From assembly GCA_002344215.1 (NCBI GenBank), contig DDSV01000009.1, positions 72,369 through 136,368 on the forward strand: a stretch of 64,000 nucleotides of DNA. The letters run 5' to 3'. The notes below the pieces were generated by a model. It ran no database searches and was not told the origin of the DNA. It saw nothing but the letters and a program-made list of their open reading frames with translations. Positions 8,666-17,135 of the stretch are shown here, one piece after another (position 1 is the stretch's first letter; every line of letters begins with the position of its first letter). Source of the DNA: Akkermansiaceae bacterium UBA2381. Its GTDB lineage: Bacteria; Verrucomicrobiota; Verrucomicrobiia; Verrucomicrobiales; DEV007. Made by a program: the position numbers and the translations under genes.

Positions 8666-9763
8666 ATGAATCCGCCCCGCCCCAGCTCGACCTCTTTTAA
8701 TACCCCCAAAAAGAAAAAGCGAGAACTCGCCCAGTCGCCGGGATCCCTCGTCCACCGGGGAGTCAAGCGAACCGATGCCGCGAAGGTCCGCCTGATCGAG
8801 TACAGTGAAAACTCCTGCCAGGTGACGGAGTTTGAGTCTTTCCCTGACAATACCATCAAGGGCAGTCCTGAAAAAGTGAACTGGCTTCACTTCACCGGGC
8901 TGCACGCCGTCGAGGAGATTTCCCGCGTCGGTAAAGAGTTCGGTGTTTCCAGTCTTATCCTTGAGGACATCCTCCACACTAACAGCCGCGCGAAGATCGA
9001 GAACCACGAGGACGAGGTCTTTGTTGTTACACGGCTCATCACGATCAGTGACACTGAGAAGGTGATCGACGTGCAGCATTTCTGTCTGCTCCTCCTCCCG
9101 GGAAATATTGTCCTGACCTTTGTGGAAAGCCCCACCTCGGTCTTTGATCCGGTGATCGACCGCATCGTCACCAATATCGGTGGCCGTATCCGGCGGTTCA
9201 AAGGTGACTACCTCACCTGGGCCGTCCTCGATGCGGTGGTCGACAACTATCTCTACGTGATCGATCAACTCGACGACTCCGTCGTGGCGATGGATGAACG
9301 CCTTCAGGAGGACGCCTCGGAGGTGGAGGTCGGTGAGCTTTACGCGCTGAAACGCGACGTCAATCATCTCCAGCGCGCCATTCGCCCCATTCGTGAAATC
9401 GCGGGCTCGCTTCTGAGGGACAGTTCGAGCCTGATTTCAGAAACCTCGCTTCCCTTTTTTGTCGACCTGAACGACCACGCCATTCAGGCGATCGAGACGA
9501 CCGAGGATCTCCGGGAAAACAGCAGTTCCCTGCGCGAATTTTATCTCTCCGCTGCCAGCAACCGCATGAACGAGGTCATGAAGGTGCTGACCTGTTTCTC
9601 GACGATCTTCCTGCCCCTGACTTTCCTCGCGGGGATCTACGGTATGAACTTCGAACGTATGCCGGAGCTCTCGATGCCCTACGCCTATCCCGCGATCTGG
9701 GTGGCCTTTATCCTCTGTGCGGCAGGGATGTTCTGGCTCTTCCGGCGGATGAAATGGTTGTGA
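8666..9763 (+). CDS. corA: CorA-type magnesium/cobalt transporter
   Basis: 365 residues, normal CorA length. The cytoplasmic alpha/beta domain is followed by the long stalk helix (about residues 195-310) and two C-terminal membrane helices. The diagnostic pore motif GMN is at residues 326-328 (GIYGMNF), between FSTIFLPLTFLAGIYG and the second helix. Function: Mg2+ (and Co2+/Ni2+) uptake as a homopentamer. The N-terminal 35 residues are a basic, Lys-rich extension. An earlier in-frame start is not obvious. Single-gene unit. Confidence 0.93.
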   Translation: MNPPRPSSTSFNTPKKKKRELAQSPGSLVHRGVKRTDAAKVRLIEYSENSCQVTEFESFPDNTIKGSPEKVNWLHFTGLHAVEEISRVGKEFGVSSLILEDILHTNSRAKIENHEDEVFVVTRLITISDTEKVIDVQHFCLLLLPGNIVLTFVESPTSVFDPVIDRIVTNIGGRIRRFKGDYLTWAVLDAVVDNYLYVIDQLDDSVVAMDERLQEDASEVEVGELYALKRDVNHLQRAIRPIREIAGSLLRDSSSLISETSLPFFVDLNDHAIQAIETTEDLRENSSSLREFYLSAASNRMNEVMKVLTCFSTIFLPLTFLAGIYGMNFERMPELSMPYAYPAIWVAFILCAAGMFWLFRRMKWL

Positions 9764-9850
9764 TAACCCGGATCCTTCGCGAGTCAGCGCGGGTAGGACT
9801 TTCGGCTCGAACGACCGAGTTGGACGACCAAGGAAGGGCGGGCGCCCAAT

Positions 9851-9871
9851 CCCCGACCGGGCCGGTCGGGG
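9851..9871. terminator. Strong GC hairpin downstream of corA
   Basis: CCCCGACC pairs with GGTCGGGG around a five-base loop (GGGCC). It lies 87 bases after corA and before the convergent gene. No T-run follows, so a terminator role is only suggested. The rest of 9764-9993 shows no gene. Confidence 0.4.
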
Positions 9872-9993
9872 CTACCCCGGGAGGTTACTCCGGAGCGAGG
9901 GGGAGGGCTATGCTTTATTCGTTTAACGCCCGGGGAACTTTTTGAGGGCCGAGGCCTGAAGCTGCTTCTAGCTGCTCCATTTTCGGTTGCTCC

Positions 9994-10782
9994 CTAAAAC
10001 ACCCCGAGCGTCCATCGGCGGAAGGATCGAAACGTACGCCCGACGAGGGTTTCGGGAGCGGTCTCCCGGGGCGCCGCCATCAGCTTCGCCTCGGGTGCTT
10101 CCGCGGGAGGCCCGCTCTTCGCCGTGATGCGGCTTGGGCTGACGCCGCCCTGGTAGCAGACGAGCGTTTCACTGGCCCACAGGGACGAGCCTGAGCGATA
10201 GACGCCAAGGAGACCGACGCGCAGACAGATCTGGGTGACGGTGAGTGTCTCGCGCGACTCATTCCGGATCAACACGGGTGCCTGAATCTCGGCGCTGTCG
10301 AGGTCACGGATGATCTCCCGGCTGGCGGAGGAATTGAGGCGGTAGCATTGCAGCGCCTTGTCCGCCTCTCCGAACCAGACCTTCGGAAGCAGCTCGCTCG
10401 GGAATTCGGCGAGGAGATCCTCGTCGCGGTCGGCCAATTTGACGAGGACGGACACGGGTATACGCAGATAGACCCTCGTTTCGGCGCCGGGAGCGACTTC
10501 AAAGGCGGGAACCTGAGGGGCAAGCACCGGCAAATCGGGAAGGCCGGGCAGAACCTTGACCCCGCGGGCACCGGTGCAGACGGCCCAGCTTGTCCAGGAC
10601 ACCGGAGTGTCCGCTTCGAGACCGGTCACGGCTTCCTCATCACTGAGTGTCTTCGAGGCGAGGCAGACCTCGTCGTTCCCGCGGCTGAACTCAACGAGCA
10701 GGTGGCCGCATTTCAGCCGGGAGCGGGAAGCCGCCCCCAGAGAGCGCACGCCCCAGTCAATCGTTTCATTCTGCACAAACAT
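9994..10782 (-). CDS. Hypothetical protein, possibly DUF432-like
   Basis: 262 residues, no signal peptide and no membrane helix; probably cytoplasmic. Features that recall DUF432-type proteins are VYLRIPVSVLVKL, LPKVWFGEADKALQCYRL, APVLIRNESRETLTV and SLWASETLVCYQGG. I recall these from bacterial members of that family, often found near MscS channels; this is memory rather than a search result. The C-terminus (RTFRSFRRWTLGVF) is basic. The gene diverges from the DUF4403-like gene across a 104-base gap that probably holds both promoters. No function can be given. Confidence 0.6.
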   Translation of the reverse strand: MFVQNETIDWGVRSLGAASRSRLKCGHLLVEFSRGNDEVCLASKTLSDEEAVTGLEADTPVSWTSWAVCTGARGVKVLPGLPDLPVLAPQVPAFEVAPGAETRVYLRIPVSVLVKLADRDEDLLAEFPSELLPKVWFGEADKALQCYRLNSSASREIIRDLDSAEIQAPVLIRNESRETLTVTQICLRVGLLGVYRSGSSLWASETLVCYQGGVSPSRITAKSGPPAEAPEAKLMAAPRETAPETLVGRTFRSFRRWTLGVF

Positions 10783-10886
10783 TTACGGATATTCGCATTG
10801 GAACGTTTTGAAATAAACGGCGGAATCAGGTATTCCCTGTTTGTGCCAGAGAGGGCAGACTCCCTCTGGCCAGTCAAATTCTCCTC

Positions 10887-12389
10887 ATGAATATTAAGAA
10901 AATTCTCGTCCTCCTCGGTGCCCTGGCCCTTGCCGGTGTCCTCGCGGTATTTGTCGGGGCGCGCATCCTCGGTCCCAAGCTGATTTCGGTGACAGCTCCC
11001 ACGGGAGAACCCATCGGTGAGTTCGATGTGCCCCGCTCCGAAACTTCGGTGCTGGCGGTGAACATCGTCGTTCCCCTGGCTCTCCTCGACGAGATTGCCA
11101 ATGCCCAGACCCCCGAGGTATTCCAGGGCAGCGAGGTGAAGAACTTTCAGAAGAACATCCGGAACGGGGCCTTCGCCTGGGATGTGGTGAGGGGGCCGAT
11201 TCACTTTCAGAACAACGGCACGCAGCTGACTTTCTCCGTTCCCTTCGAGGGGGCGGCGCAGGTGAAGGGAGATGTCGACATGAAGATCATCTCCTTTCCG
11301 GTCAATGGGGATGTCGAGATCGGCGGTATTGGCGGCGGGACGCTCGTCCCTCAGGTGATGCCTGACTGGACCATTACTCCGAACTTTACGCCCTCCGTGA
11401 CCCTCAACAAAGCATCACTCAGCCTCGGACAGCTGGGTAAAGTTGAGATCGGTGAAGTGCTGGGCGGCAGTCTCGGGGTCTTCCTTCAAAAGGAGGCGGC
11501 GAAGCTCACCCCTACGCTCCGCAAAAGTATTGATCTGCGCGGCGAGATCACCAAACTCTGGGAGCAGGCCTACCTGAGCAAGTCCATCTCCGATGACCCG
11601 CCTGCCTGGGTTAACGTGACGCCCCGACGGCTCCTCCTCGGCCCGATGGACTACAGTAAGCCGGATCAACTTTCGGTGACGGTCGGGATTCAGTCGGAAA
11701 CCTATCTCACCAACCGGGAACCCGTTGTCGGGGCGATCGCTCCGCTGCCTGAACTCGGCATCCTCGAAGGAGCGGGCGGAACCGACCTCCTCATCCCTCT
11801 CATCATCAGCGTGAGTGAACTCAACGAAGTCCTCAAAACCGAGACCCTCGAAGTCGATACCGGAATCGGATCCAAAATTGAAATGTCCGGCCTTGAAGCC
11901 AAAGTCGGGCAGAACGGCCTTCTCAATCTGAAACTCGACCTCGAGGCGGGGCAGTCGACCCTGGGACGGAAGATCGCCGGTTCGATCTGGGTGAGCGGCC
12001 GGCCCATCATCAACTACGATGAGATGACCCTGGGATTCTCCGAAGTCGAGTTGACCGTGGAAACACGCGACAAACTGTCCGGAGCCGCCGCCTGGCTTCT
12101 TGAGGGCCTGCTTGTCAAAGGAATCGAATCCCAGTTGCGCGTCGATCTGAACGATTACAAGGCGGAACTCAACGAAGAGGTGCAGGAGGAAATCGCCGAG
12201 GCCGATCTCCCCGAGGGCATCGATGTTTCCTTTCAAAATCTCAACATCAGTCTCTCCGACGTCTACACGATCACGCGGCACTTCCCGGAAGGAGAGCCCG
12301 ATCCCGGAATCGTCATCGTCGTCCGTGCGACCGGAGACATGAGCACCCGGATCAATCAGGTCGAACTGAAACCGGCAAAGGTTCCATGA
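10887..12389 (+). CDS. DUF4403-like membrane-anchored protein
   Basis: 500 residues. It begins with an uncleaved-looking hydrophobic segment (KILVLLGALALAGVLAVFVGA). The rest is beta-rich with two related halves: each has a VNIVVPLALLDEIAN-like or LIIPLIISVSELNEVL-like segment followed by an F/L-rich amphipathic strand pattern. This fits the DUF4403 family, thought to adopt a lipid-binding TULIP-like fold; the fold link is from general knowledge. The stop codon overlaps the next start (ATGA at 12386-12389), so it is translationally coupled to the double hydrolase. Confidence 0.65.
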   Translation: MNIKKILVLLGALALAGVLAVFVGARILGPKLISVTAPTGEPIGEFDVPRSETSVLAVNIVVPLALLDEIANAQTPEVFQGSEVKNFQKNIRNGAFAWDVVRGPIHFQNNGTQLTFSVPFEGAAQVKGDVDMKIISFPVNGDVEIGGIGGGTLVPQVMPDWTITPNFTPSVTLNKASLSLGQLGKVEIGEVLGGSLGVFLQKEAAKLTPTLRKSIDLRGEITKLWEQAYLSKSISDDPPAWVNVTPRRLLLGPMDYSKPDQLSVTVGIQSETYLTNREPVVGAIAPLPELGILEGAGGTDLLIPLIISVSELNEVLKTETLEVDTGIGSKIEMSGLEAKVGQNGLLNLKLDLEAGQSTLGRKIAGSIWVSGRPIINYDEMTLGFSEVELTVETRDKLSGAAAWLLEGLLVKGIESQLRVDLNDYKAELNEEVQEEIAEADLPEGIDVSFQNLNISLSDVYTITRHFPEGEPDPGIVIVVRATGDMSTRINQVELKPAKVP

Positions 12390-14743
12390 ATCGATCATTC
12401 CTCCCCTCCATCTTTTTCTTTATCTCCATCTTCCTCGTATCGAGTTCACCCGCGCAGGAGGCAACGACCCTTCCAGCCACTTTACCGCTCGACTGGACCG
12501 ACGAGGATTTCTCCGCCCGCGTAATGGACGGTGCCCACGCCTTTGTCGAGGCGGAGATCGCGGAGACCCTGCTCACCCCTCCGGCTTTCCCGCTCGATGA
12601 GGAGGAGCGTAAGACCTTTGTCGAAGCCTCCCGCCTCGCGCTCAGGGAAAAACTCGGCGTCGTCGATGACCGGCTCCCGCCCCGGCTGGAATTCATTTCC
12701 CGCGATCCGGTTTCCTTCGAAGGCGAGCCGTCCACGGCCCGGGTGGCGGAGGGTCCCGGCTTCAGTGTCTATCAGGTGCGCTGGCCGGTGCTGGAGGACT
12801 TTTACGCCGAGGGGCTCTATGTGAATCCCGTCAGTGAAGATTCCGGAGCGACGAGTCCGCCCCTCATGGTACTGATGCCCGACGCGGACGAGACGCCCGA
12901 GGATGTCCTCGGTCTCACCCCGCGACTTCAGCCGCATCAGCAGATCGCCCTGCGTTTTGCGACCGCCGGATTTCGTCTCCTCATTCCCGCACCCCTGAAC
13001 CGTCAGATCTACGGAGGTCCGGACGGGAAGGACGAAGCCATCCTCAAAACGAATCAAAGTCATCGCGAATGGATCTACCGTCAGGCGTTTCAAATGGGAC
13101 GCCATCCGCTCGGCTACGAGATGCAGTCCATGCTCGCCGCGCTGGACTGGTTTCATCAAAGCTTTCCCGGGGCCGAGGTCACCTTTGCCGGATATGGCGA
13201 GGGAGGACGCGCCGCTTTTTACGGGGCGGCGATCGATCCGAGGGTGAGCCACGCCTTTGTCAGCGGCGCCTTTGGCTCGAGAAACGCCGCCTGGGAGGAA
13301 CCAATCGACCGGCATCTTTTTAATCTGCTTCCGGCGCATGGCGATGCCGGGGTTGCGGCCCTCATCCATCCACGCACGCTCCTCGTCGAGCACACCGCCT
13401 TTCCGGAAGTGAAGGACAGGAAAGGATCCCTGACCACGCCAACCTACACTTCCGTCGAACTCGAATTCAACCGCATCGCGAAGGTCATGAATGCCTTCTC
13501 GGTTCCCTCCCAGTTTCTCATCAACGAGGCAGCAGGCAACGCGCGCGGCGACTACCCCTCCGTCGCGGGATTCCTCCAGGCCATCGCCCACGAAGCCGAG
13601 ATCAGCCGGACTCCGCCGCTAGCGTTGATGCGGGAGGAGCGTTTCGGATTTAATCCCGACGACCGGCACCGTCGTCTTTTCCTCGGGATGGAAAAACAGG
13701 TTCAGTCCCTCGTGGATCGCTCCGATCAGGCCCGGGATGAGTTCTTCTTTTTTGAAGCCGAACCTGTGCTTCGTCCCGGCTCCTGGTCCACCGAAAAATC
13801 CCACGAGCGGCTCAGCCCGCTGAACTTCCTCACCCGGAGCGAGGAGTGGCGGACCCGATTCGAGGAGGAGATCATCGGCACCTTCGACGAGGAACTTCTT
13901 CCCCTCAATCCGCGGAGCCGGAAGATCCGCGAGACGGATGCCTGGACCGCGTGGGATGTCGTGCTTGATGTCTATCCCGGGTTCGAAGCCTGGGGCCTTT
14001 TGATTCTGCCAAAGAATATTCCCGCCGGAGATAAACGCCCCGTCGTGGTCTGTCAGCATGGACGAAACGGCGTGCCGCTCGACACCGTGGACGAAGGCAA
14101 GTCCGCCTACAACGGCTTCGCGGCCCGACTCGCCGAAGAGGGTTTCATCACCTTCGCACCGCACAATCTCTATCGCGGCGAAGACCGCTACCGCTGGCTC
14201 GACCGCAAGGCGAATCTGATCGGAGGAACCCTCTTCACCTTCATCACCGCCTCCCATCGACAGACCCTGAGCTGGTTGAAAACCCTGCCCGAAGTTGATG
14301 GTAAACACATCGCCTTTTACGGACTGAGTTACGGAGGCGAAACCGCGGTGCGGGTCCCGGCGGTGATTCCTGACTACTGTCTCTCGATCTGCTCGGGAGA
14401 TTTTAACCATTGGACCCGCAAGGTCGCCGACCCCGACTTTCCGGGCGGATTTATGAAAAGCATCGAGTGGGAAATGCCCTACTGGAACATGGGCTCACGA
14501 TTCGATTACGCCGAGATGGCCGGTCTCATTTTTCCACGACCCTTTTTTGTCGAGCGTGGCCATCATGACCGCGTCTCCACCGACGAATGGGTCGCACACG
14601 AGTATGCCAAAGTCCGCCGGCTCTATGCGAGCTTCGGGATGGAGGAAAAGACCGGGATCGAGTTTTTCCACGGCGGGCATTCGATTAACGGGCAGGGAAG
14701 CTTCGAGTTTCTGCGCCGGTTTTTGGGAAGGGCAGGGGAGTAG
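12386..14743 (+). CDS. Secreted double alpha/beta-hydrolase (inactive-looking plus active esterase domain)
   Basis: 785 residues with signal peptide (FFISIFLVSSSPAQ). Two alpha/beta-hydrolase units are fused in tandem. In the first (about residues 100-400) the nucleophile elbow reads GYGEGG, with Glu272 where Ser is expected. In the second (about 520-785) the full triad is visible: Ser648 in GLSYGGE, Asp728 in GHHDRV and His765 in GGHSIN, with an oxyanion-hole HGRNG near residue 560. The second domain resembles acetyl-xylan-esterase or dienelactone-hydrolase-like enzymes. Likely a periplasmic or extracellular esterase acting on polysaccharide ester groups; the substrate is inferred. ATGA-coupled to the DUF4403-like gene upstream. 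Confidence 0.8.
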   Translation: MNRSFLPSIFFFISIFLVSSSPAQEATTLPATLPLDWTDEDFSARVMDGAHAFVEAEIAETLLTPPAFPLDEEERKTFVEASRLALREKLGVVDDRLPPRLEFISRDPVSFEGEPSTARVAEGPGFSVYQVRWPVLEDFYAEGLYVNPVSEDSGATSPPLMVLMPDADETPEDVLGLTPRLQPHQQIALRFATAGFRLLIPAPLNRQIYGGPDGKDEAILKTNQSHREWIYRQAFQMGRHPLGYEMQSMLAALDWFHQSFPGAEVTFAGYGEGGRAAFYGAAIDPRVSHAFVSGAFGSRNAAWEEPIDRHLFNLLPAHGDAGVAALIHPRTLLVEHTAFPEVKDRKGSLTTPTYTSVELEFNRIAKVMNAFSVPSQFLINEAAGNARGDYPSVAGFLQAIAHEAEISRTPPLALMREERFGFNPDDRHRRLFLGMEKQVQSLVDRSDQARDEFFFFEAEPVLRPGSWSTEKSHERLSPLNFLTRSEEWRTRFEEEIIGTFDEELLPLNPRSRKIRETDAWTAWDVVLDVYPGFEAWGLLILPKNIPAGDKRPVVVCQHGRNGVPLDTVDEGKSAYNGFAARLAEEGFITFAPHNLYRGEDRYRWLDRKANLIGGTLFTFITASHRQTLSWLKTLPEVDGKHIAFYGLSYGGETAVRVPAVIPDYCLSICSGDFNHWTRKVADPDFPGGFMKSIEWEMPYWNMGSRFDYAEMAGLIFPRPFFVERGHHDRVSTDEWVAHEYAKVRRLYASFGMEEKTGIEFFHGGHSINGQGSFEFLRRFLGRAGE

Positions 14744-14800
14744 GGGGTTCGGAGTGGCTCGCGGGTGGGCGCCGATCCCCGGTATCCCGAAACCAGGGAA

Positions 14801-14819
14801 AGGGGCTTATCAAGCCCCT
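14801..14819. terminator. Hairpin after the double hydrolase gene
   Basis: AGGGGCTT and AAGCCCCT pair perfectly around a three-base loop, 57 bases after the stop codon. No T-run follows on either strand. Confidence 0.45.
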
Positions 14820-14843
14820 CCGCGCAAGGCCGGGGAGCCAAAG

Positions 14844-15018
14844 TCAAGCCGCCAGACCATCGAGCGGACTCACTATTCCGAGACCATGTGCTCCCGTCGC
14901 GACGTGCAGGTAGATCTCCGTCGTGGAGTCGAGGTGCGCGCTCCGAGTCAGCCAGCCTGCAGGCTGCCCGAAGGGGGCGATGTTCGGGAGCACTGAAGGC
15001 GCAAATGTCTTCGTGACC
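14844..15018 (-). pseudogene. Remnant of an integron-integrase (IntI-like) C-terminus
   Basis: On the minus strand the last 28 codons before the stop at 14844-14846 read STTEIYLHVATGAHGLG then IVSPLDGLAA. The TT-x-IY-x-HV motif carries the catalytic Tyr of tyrosine recombinases, and the Gly-rich stretch ending in SPLD is how integron integrases characteristically end. Just upstream, in another frame, IPGHEDI (GHEDI codons 15004-15018) resembles the LLGHxD box that directly precedes xTTxIY in these enzymes. About 76 bases separate the two, which breaks the frame. The rest of an integrase (the RHSFATHL box and N-terminal domain) is not found. The orientation, pointing away from the following gene array, is the canonical integron layout. 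Short match, so moderate confidence. Confidence 0.5.
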
Positions 15019-15253
15019 GGGGATCTCCAGAGAAACGCTGAGTAGCAGAGGAGTTTTTGACGGTTTTGACGAGAAATCTTTGGGACCGGCCCTCGTCCTT
15101 GCATCGACGTAAACAAGCAAATCCGGGAACATGAAGTAGTGATATCAGGAAGGGAATCCGGGCCGAACTTCCGTCCTCTTCGGCACTCTGATATGCGCAC
15201 CTCGATCCGAATATTCCTTGTCAGGGCGGGGTTTTTTACGCATTCTCGGGCTC
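15019..15253. other. Gene-free stretch between the integrase remnant and the cassette array
   Basis: In any frame on either strand I see no recognisable protein. If the integron reading is right, this is where the lost 5' part of the integrase gene and an attI site would have been. Confidence 0.4.
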
Positions 15254-15306
15254 GACCGTCGAGGTGATATTACTTCGGACGGTCATACGAATAAATACTG
15301 TTCGAT
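15254..15306 (+). promoter_or_regulatory. Candidate array-start region: inverted repeat, promoter-like boxes and GTT core
   Basis: GACCGTC (15254-15260) and GACGGTC (15278-15284) form a perfect seven-base inverted repeat. TTACTT (15270-15275) and TAAATA (15292-15297) are spaced 16 bases, compatible with a sigma70-type promoter. GTTCGAT (15300-15306) directly precedes the GTG start of the first cassette gene, like the GTT cores before the other cassette genes. Promoter boxes are weak matches. Confidence 0.3.
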
Positions 15307-15693
15307 GTGAAAACGAAACTTAAACAAGCTCTGCTGGAACTGAAGGGCCTGAGGAACGTCTTCATCGCCACAATGGAATCTGACAGCACTTGGAGACTCG
15401 ATGTAAACAACAATGGAAAACTAAACCGAGGAATTACCCTTGAGGCTATGCCCGTAGACTCCTTCGTAACCGAACTCCTCCAAGAAGCGGGATCTGAGAA
15501 CGATGCCAGAGAAAACACGATGGCATCTGGGAATGTCTACCTAGATACCGAAAATGAGCGCCATCGAATTTGGCTCGTATGGTCGTCCGAACTCCTAGCA
15601 GGTGCGTTCGTCCGGGGAGTCTTCTGCGACAATGGCAGCGCAACAAGCATCGAACACGGCGAGGGTGGCAAGGCTTCGCCTGCCACCTCTTGA
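15307..15693 (+). CDS. Cassette gene 1: hypothetical protein
   Basis: 128 residues from a GTG start (KTKLKQALLELKGLRNVF). It has no signal peptide, no membrane helix and no family I recognise; the middle (RIWLVWSSELLAGAFVRGVF) is moderately hydrophobic. The last eleven residues (GEGGKASPATS) are encoded by the palindrome at 15638-15702, so the reading frame runs into the recombination-site-like sequence, as often happens in integron cassettes. Base composition looks lower in GC than the chromosomal genes around it. First gene of the unidirectional array. Confidence 0.6.
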   Translation: MKTKLKQALLELKGLRNVFIATMESDSTWRLDVNNNGKLNRGITLEAMPVDSFVTELLQEAGSENDARENTMASGNVYLDTENERHRIWLVWSSELLAGAFVRGVFCDNGSATSIEHGEGGKASPATS

Positions 15694-15702
15694 TCGATAG
15701 GC
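15638..15702 (+). other. Candidate attC site 1
   Basis: GCGCAAC (15638-15644) opens the site. ATCGA (15649-15653) pairs with TCGAT (15694-15698), GGTGGC (15664-15669) with GCCACC (15682-15687), and GGC (15672-15674) with GCC (15678-15680) over a TTC loop, with an unpaired A in the left arm. It closes with GATAGGC (15696-15702), one base from the canonical GTTRRRY. The next ATG follows nine bases later. Confidence 0.55.
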
Positions 15703-15711
15703 AAAATAGAT

Positions 15712-16095
15712 ATGAAAACGAAATACCCTATCCTGGTACTCCTGCTCACAGTTACGTCGAATCTTGTGGGAGAAGGAGAGAGGCCAATATTCAATATCGA
15801 GCCTCAGGACGTCCAATCTGTCCAAATCGAATTGGAGCCCAAAAAATCGATTCAAGTTCGAGTCTTCATCTCCAGCCTCGAGAAGCTTAAAGAGTGGCAG
15901 AAGCTCCAAAACGGGAACTTCATGAAACCAGTGATCATGCAGGTTAGTGGCGAGAGAGTTGAATTAATGCTTATGTTTGAGGCCCCTAATTTCGGCACGA
16001 ACACTTCCTTCGCATTTTTTTTCAACGAAATGGAGGACGCGTTGGAGTTGGTCTACAGACTGCTTCCAGAACGGAGGCCTATCCAGTCGGAGTGA
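15712..16095 (+). CDS. Cassette gene 2: small secreted hypothetical protein
   Basis: 127 residues. It begins with a signal peptide (MKTKYPILVLLLTVTSNLVGEGE). The mature part is short, charged and beta/alpha mixed (VQSVQIELEPKKSIQVRVF; ELMLMFEAPNFG; NEMEDALELVYRLL). No family recognised. The start codon lies nine bases after the core of attC1 and the stop lies inside the palindrome of attC2. Probably periplasmic. Confidence 0.6.
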   Translation: MKTKYPILVLLLTVTSNLVGEGERPIFNIEPQDVQSVQIELEPKKSIQVRVFISSLEKLKEWQKLQNGNFMKPVIMQVSGERVELMLMFEAPNFGTNTSFAFFFNEMEDALELVYRLLPERRPIQSE

Positions 16096-16145
16096 TCAAC
16101 TCCGAGTCGCTGCGCTCCTCTGCGTGATCATCCTCTACGTTCTGT
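16067..16145 (+). other. Candidate attC site 2
   Basis: Outer arms CAGAACG (16067-16073) and CGTTCTG (16138-16144) pair perfectly. GAGG (16074-16077) pairs with CCTC (16132-16135), leaving a two-base bulge. TGATCA at 16093-16098 pairs with TGATCA at 16125-16130. The GTT core (16139-16141) lies 11 bases before the next ATG. The layered outer and inner pairing with bulges is attC-like. Confidence 0.6.
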
Positions 16146-16151
16146 GAAAAC

Positions 16152-17084
16152 ATGAGACTCGTGGCCGCCATTTGTTTCTTGATCGCCGCTACGTCAGCAC
16201 GCGCGGCCGAACCTCTTGTGTCACTAGACTATTCAAATGCTTTGCGGATTCCAAACCGCCATATTCAGATTTCCATTGGTTCCAATGGTGCCTTGGCAGT
16301 GGCGACCACTTCCAGAGGCAAAGAAAAAGTGTCACGGCAGATGCAGCTCCCGCCAGTGGCGATGCAAGATCTGAAGAAGGAATTGGAAGGAGTCGATTGG
16401 AAAAAGGTGTCGTCGGACAAGGTGAAGGGGCTGGATGGGACCTCAGTTCAACTTTCCTACGGGAAGGTATCTGCCTCGCTGTGGTCGCCTGACTATGATT
16501 CCAAGGAACGAGGATTGAGTCATATCCAAAAAATCATTGAGAGGATATTTAATCTTTCCGGACTTGATCGAACCGGCATGCCCATGATACCAACGCAGAA
16601 CCAAGTGCGGCTGGACGAATCAACGATGGAAGGAACCACTCTATGGGACTTGCTCATCCGGCCCACGATTGGCCTTCATTTCGCGAGATTTGCCCTTTTT
16701 ATCCTGATCGCACTCCCGATTGAAATTTTCTGTGACCTGAGATCACGGTGCTTCGCCTGCTCGTTCACCACGATCTGCCTTCAACTCCTGATCGGTGTCT
16801 CGGCCACGATTGCCTCCTATTACTTTTACACCACTTTTTATCCGCCAGGCGAGCGGATGCACTCACCAGCCTGGTATTATCCCATGACGATCACCGCTCT
16901 CCTGCTCGCCATCGGGACCTTCTCAATTGGAATTTGGAGCGAACTTAGACGGGGCCAACGGTCAACGTGTGTGCTACGAGGCGTAACATTCTCTTTGACG
17001 GTATTCTTCGCGATCACGGCGATAATGACGCCCTTTGAACTTAACAGGGCGATCGAGAAATGGGAAACGGAGAAACAGAACTAG
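16152..17084 (+). CDS. Cassette gene 3: membrane protein of unknown function
   Basis: 310 residues. Signal peptide MRLVAAICFLIAATSARA, then a soluble region of about 150 residues, then four hydrophobic segments: FARFALFILIALPIEIF, CLQLLIGVSATIASYYF, YYPMTITALLLAIGTFSIGI and VTFSLTVFFAITAIM. No transporter, enzyme or toxin motif is recognised. The gene fills its cassette from 11 bases after the attC2 core to the start of attC3. Envelope location is likely. Confidence 0.6.
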   Translation: MRLVAAICFLIAATSARAAEPLVSLDYSNALRIPNRHIQISIGSNGALAVATTSRGKEKVSRQMQLPPVAMQDLKKELEGVDWKKVSSDKVKGLDGTSVQLSYGKVSASLWSPDYDSKERGLSHIQKIIERIFNLSGLDRTGMPMIPTQNQVRLDESTMEGTTLWDLLIRPTIGLHFARFALFILIALPIEIFCDLRSRCFACSFTTICLQLLIGVSATIASYYFYTTFYPPGERMHSPAWYYPMTITALLLAIGTFSIGIWSELRRGQRSTCVLRGVTFSLTVFFAITAIMTPFELNRAIEKWETEKQN

Positions 17085-17128
17085 GCGAGGATGGCAAGGC
17101 TTCGCCCGCCATCTCTTGAACGTTCGCC
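17078..17128 (+). other. Candidate attC site 3
   Basis: GAAC (17078-17081) pairs with GTTC (17122-17125). GATGGC (17090-17095) pairs with GCCATC (17108-17113), and GGC (17098-17100) with GCC (17104-17106) over a TTC loop. The inner sequence is almost identical to attC1. The core GTTCGCC (17122-17128) lies eight bases before the next ATG. Confidence 0.6.
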
Positions 17129-17135
17129 TTAAAAG

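Noticed and set aside
14623..15132. Long minus-strand frame overlapping the double-hydrolase 3' end
   Set aside because: Only its GHEDI segment has any resemblance to a known protein; the rest is out-of-frame translation of the hydrolase gene and gap sequence.
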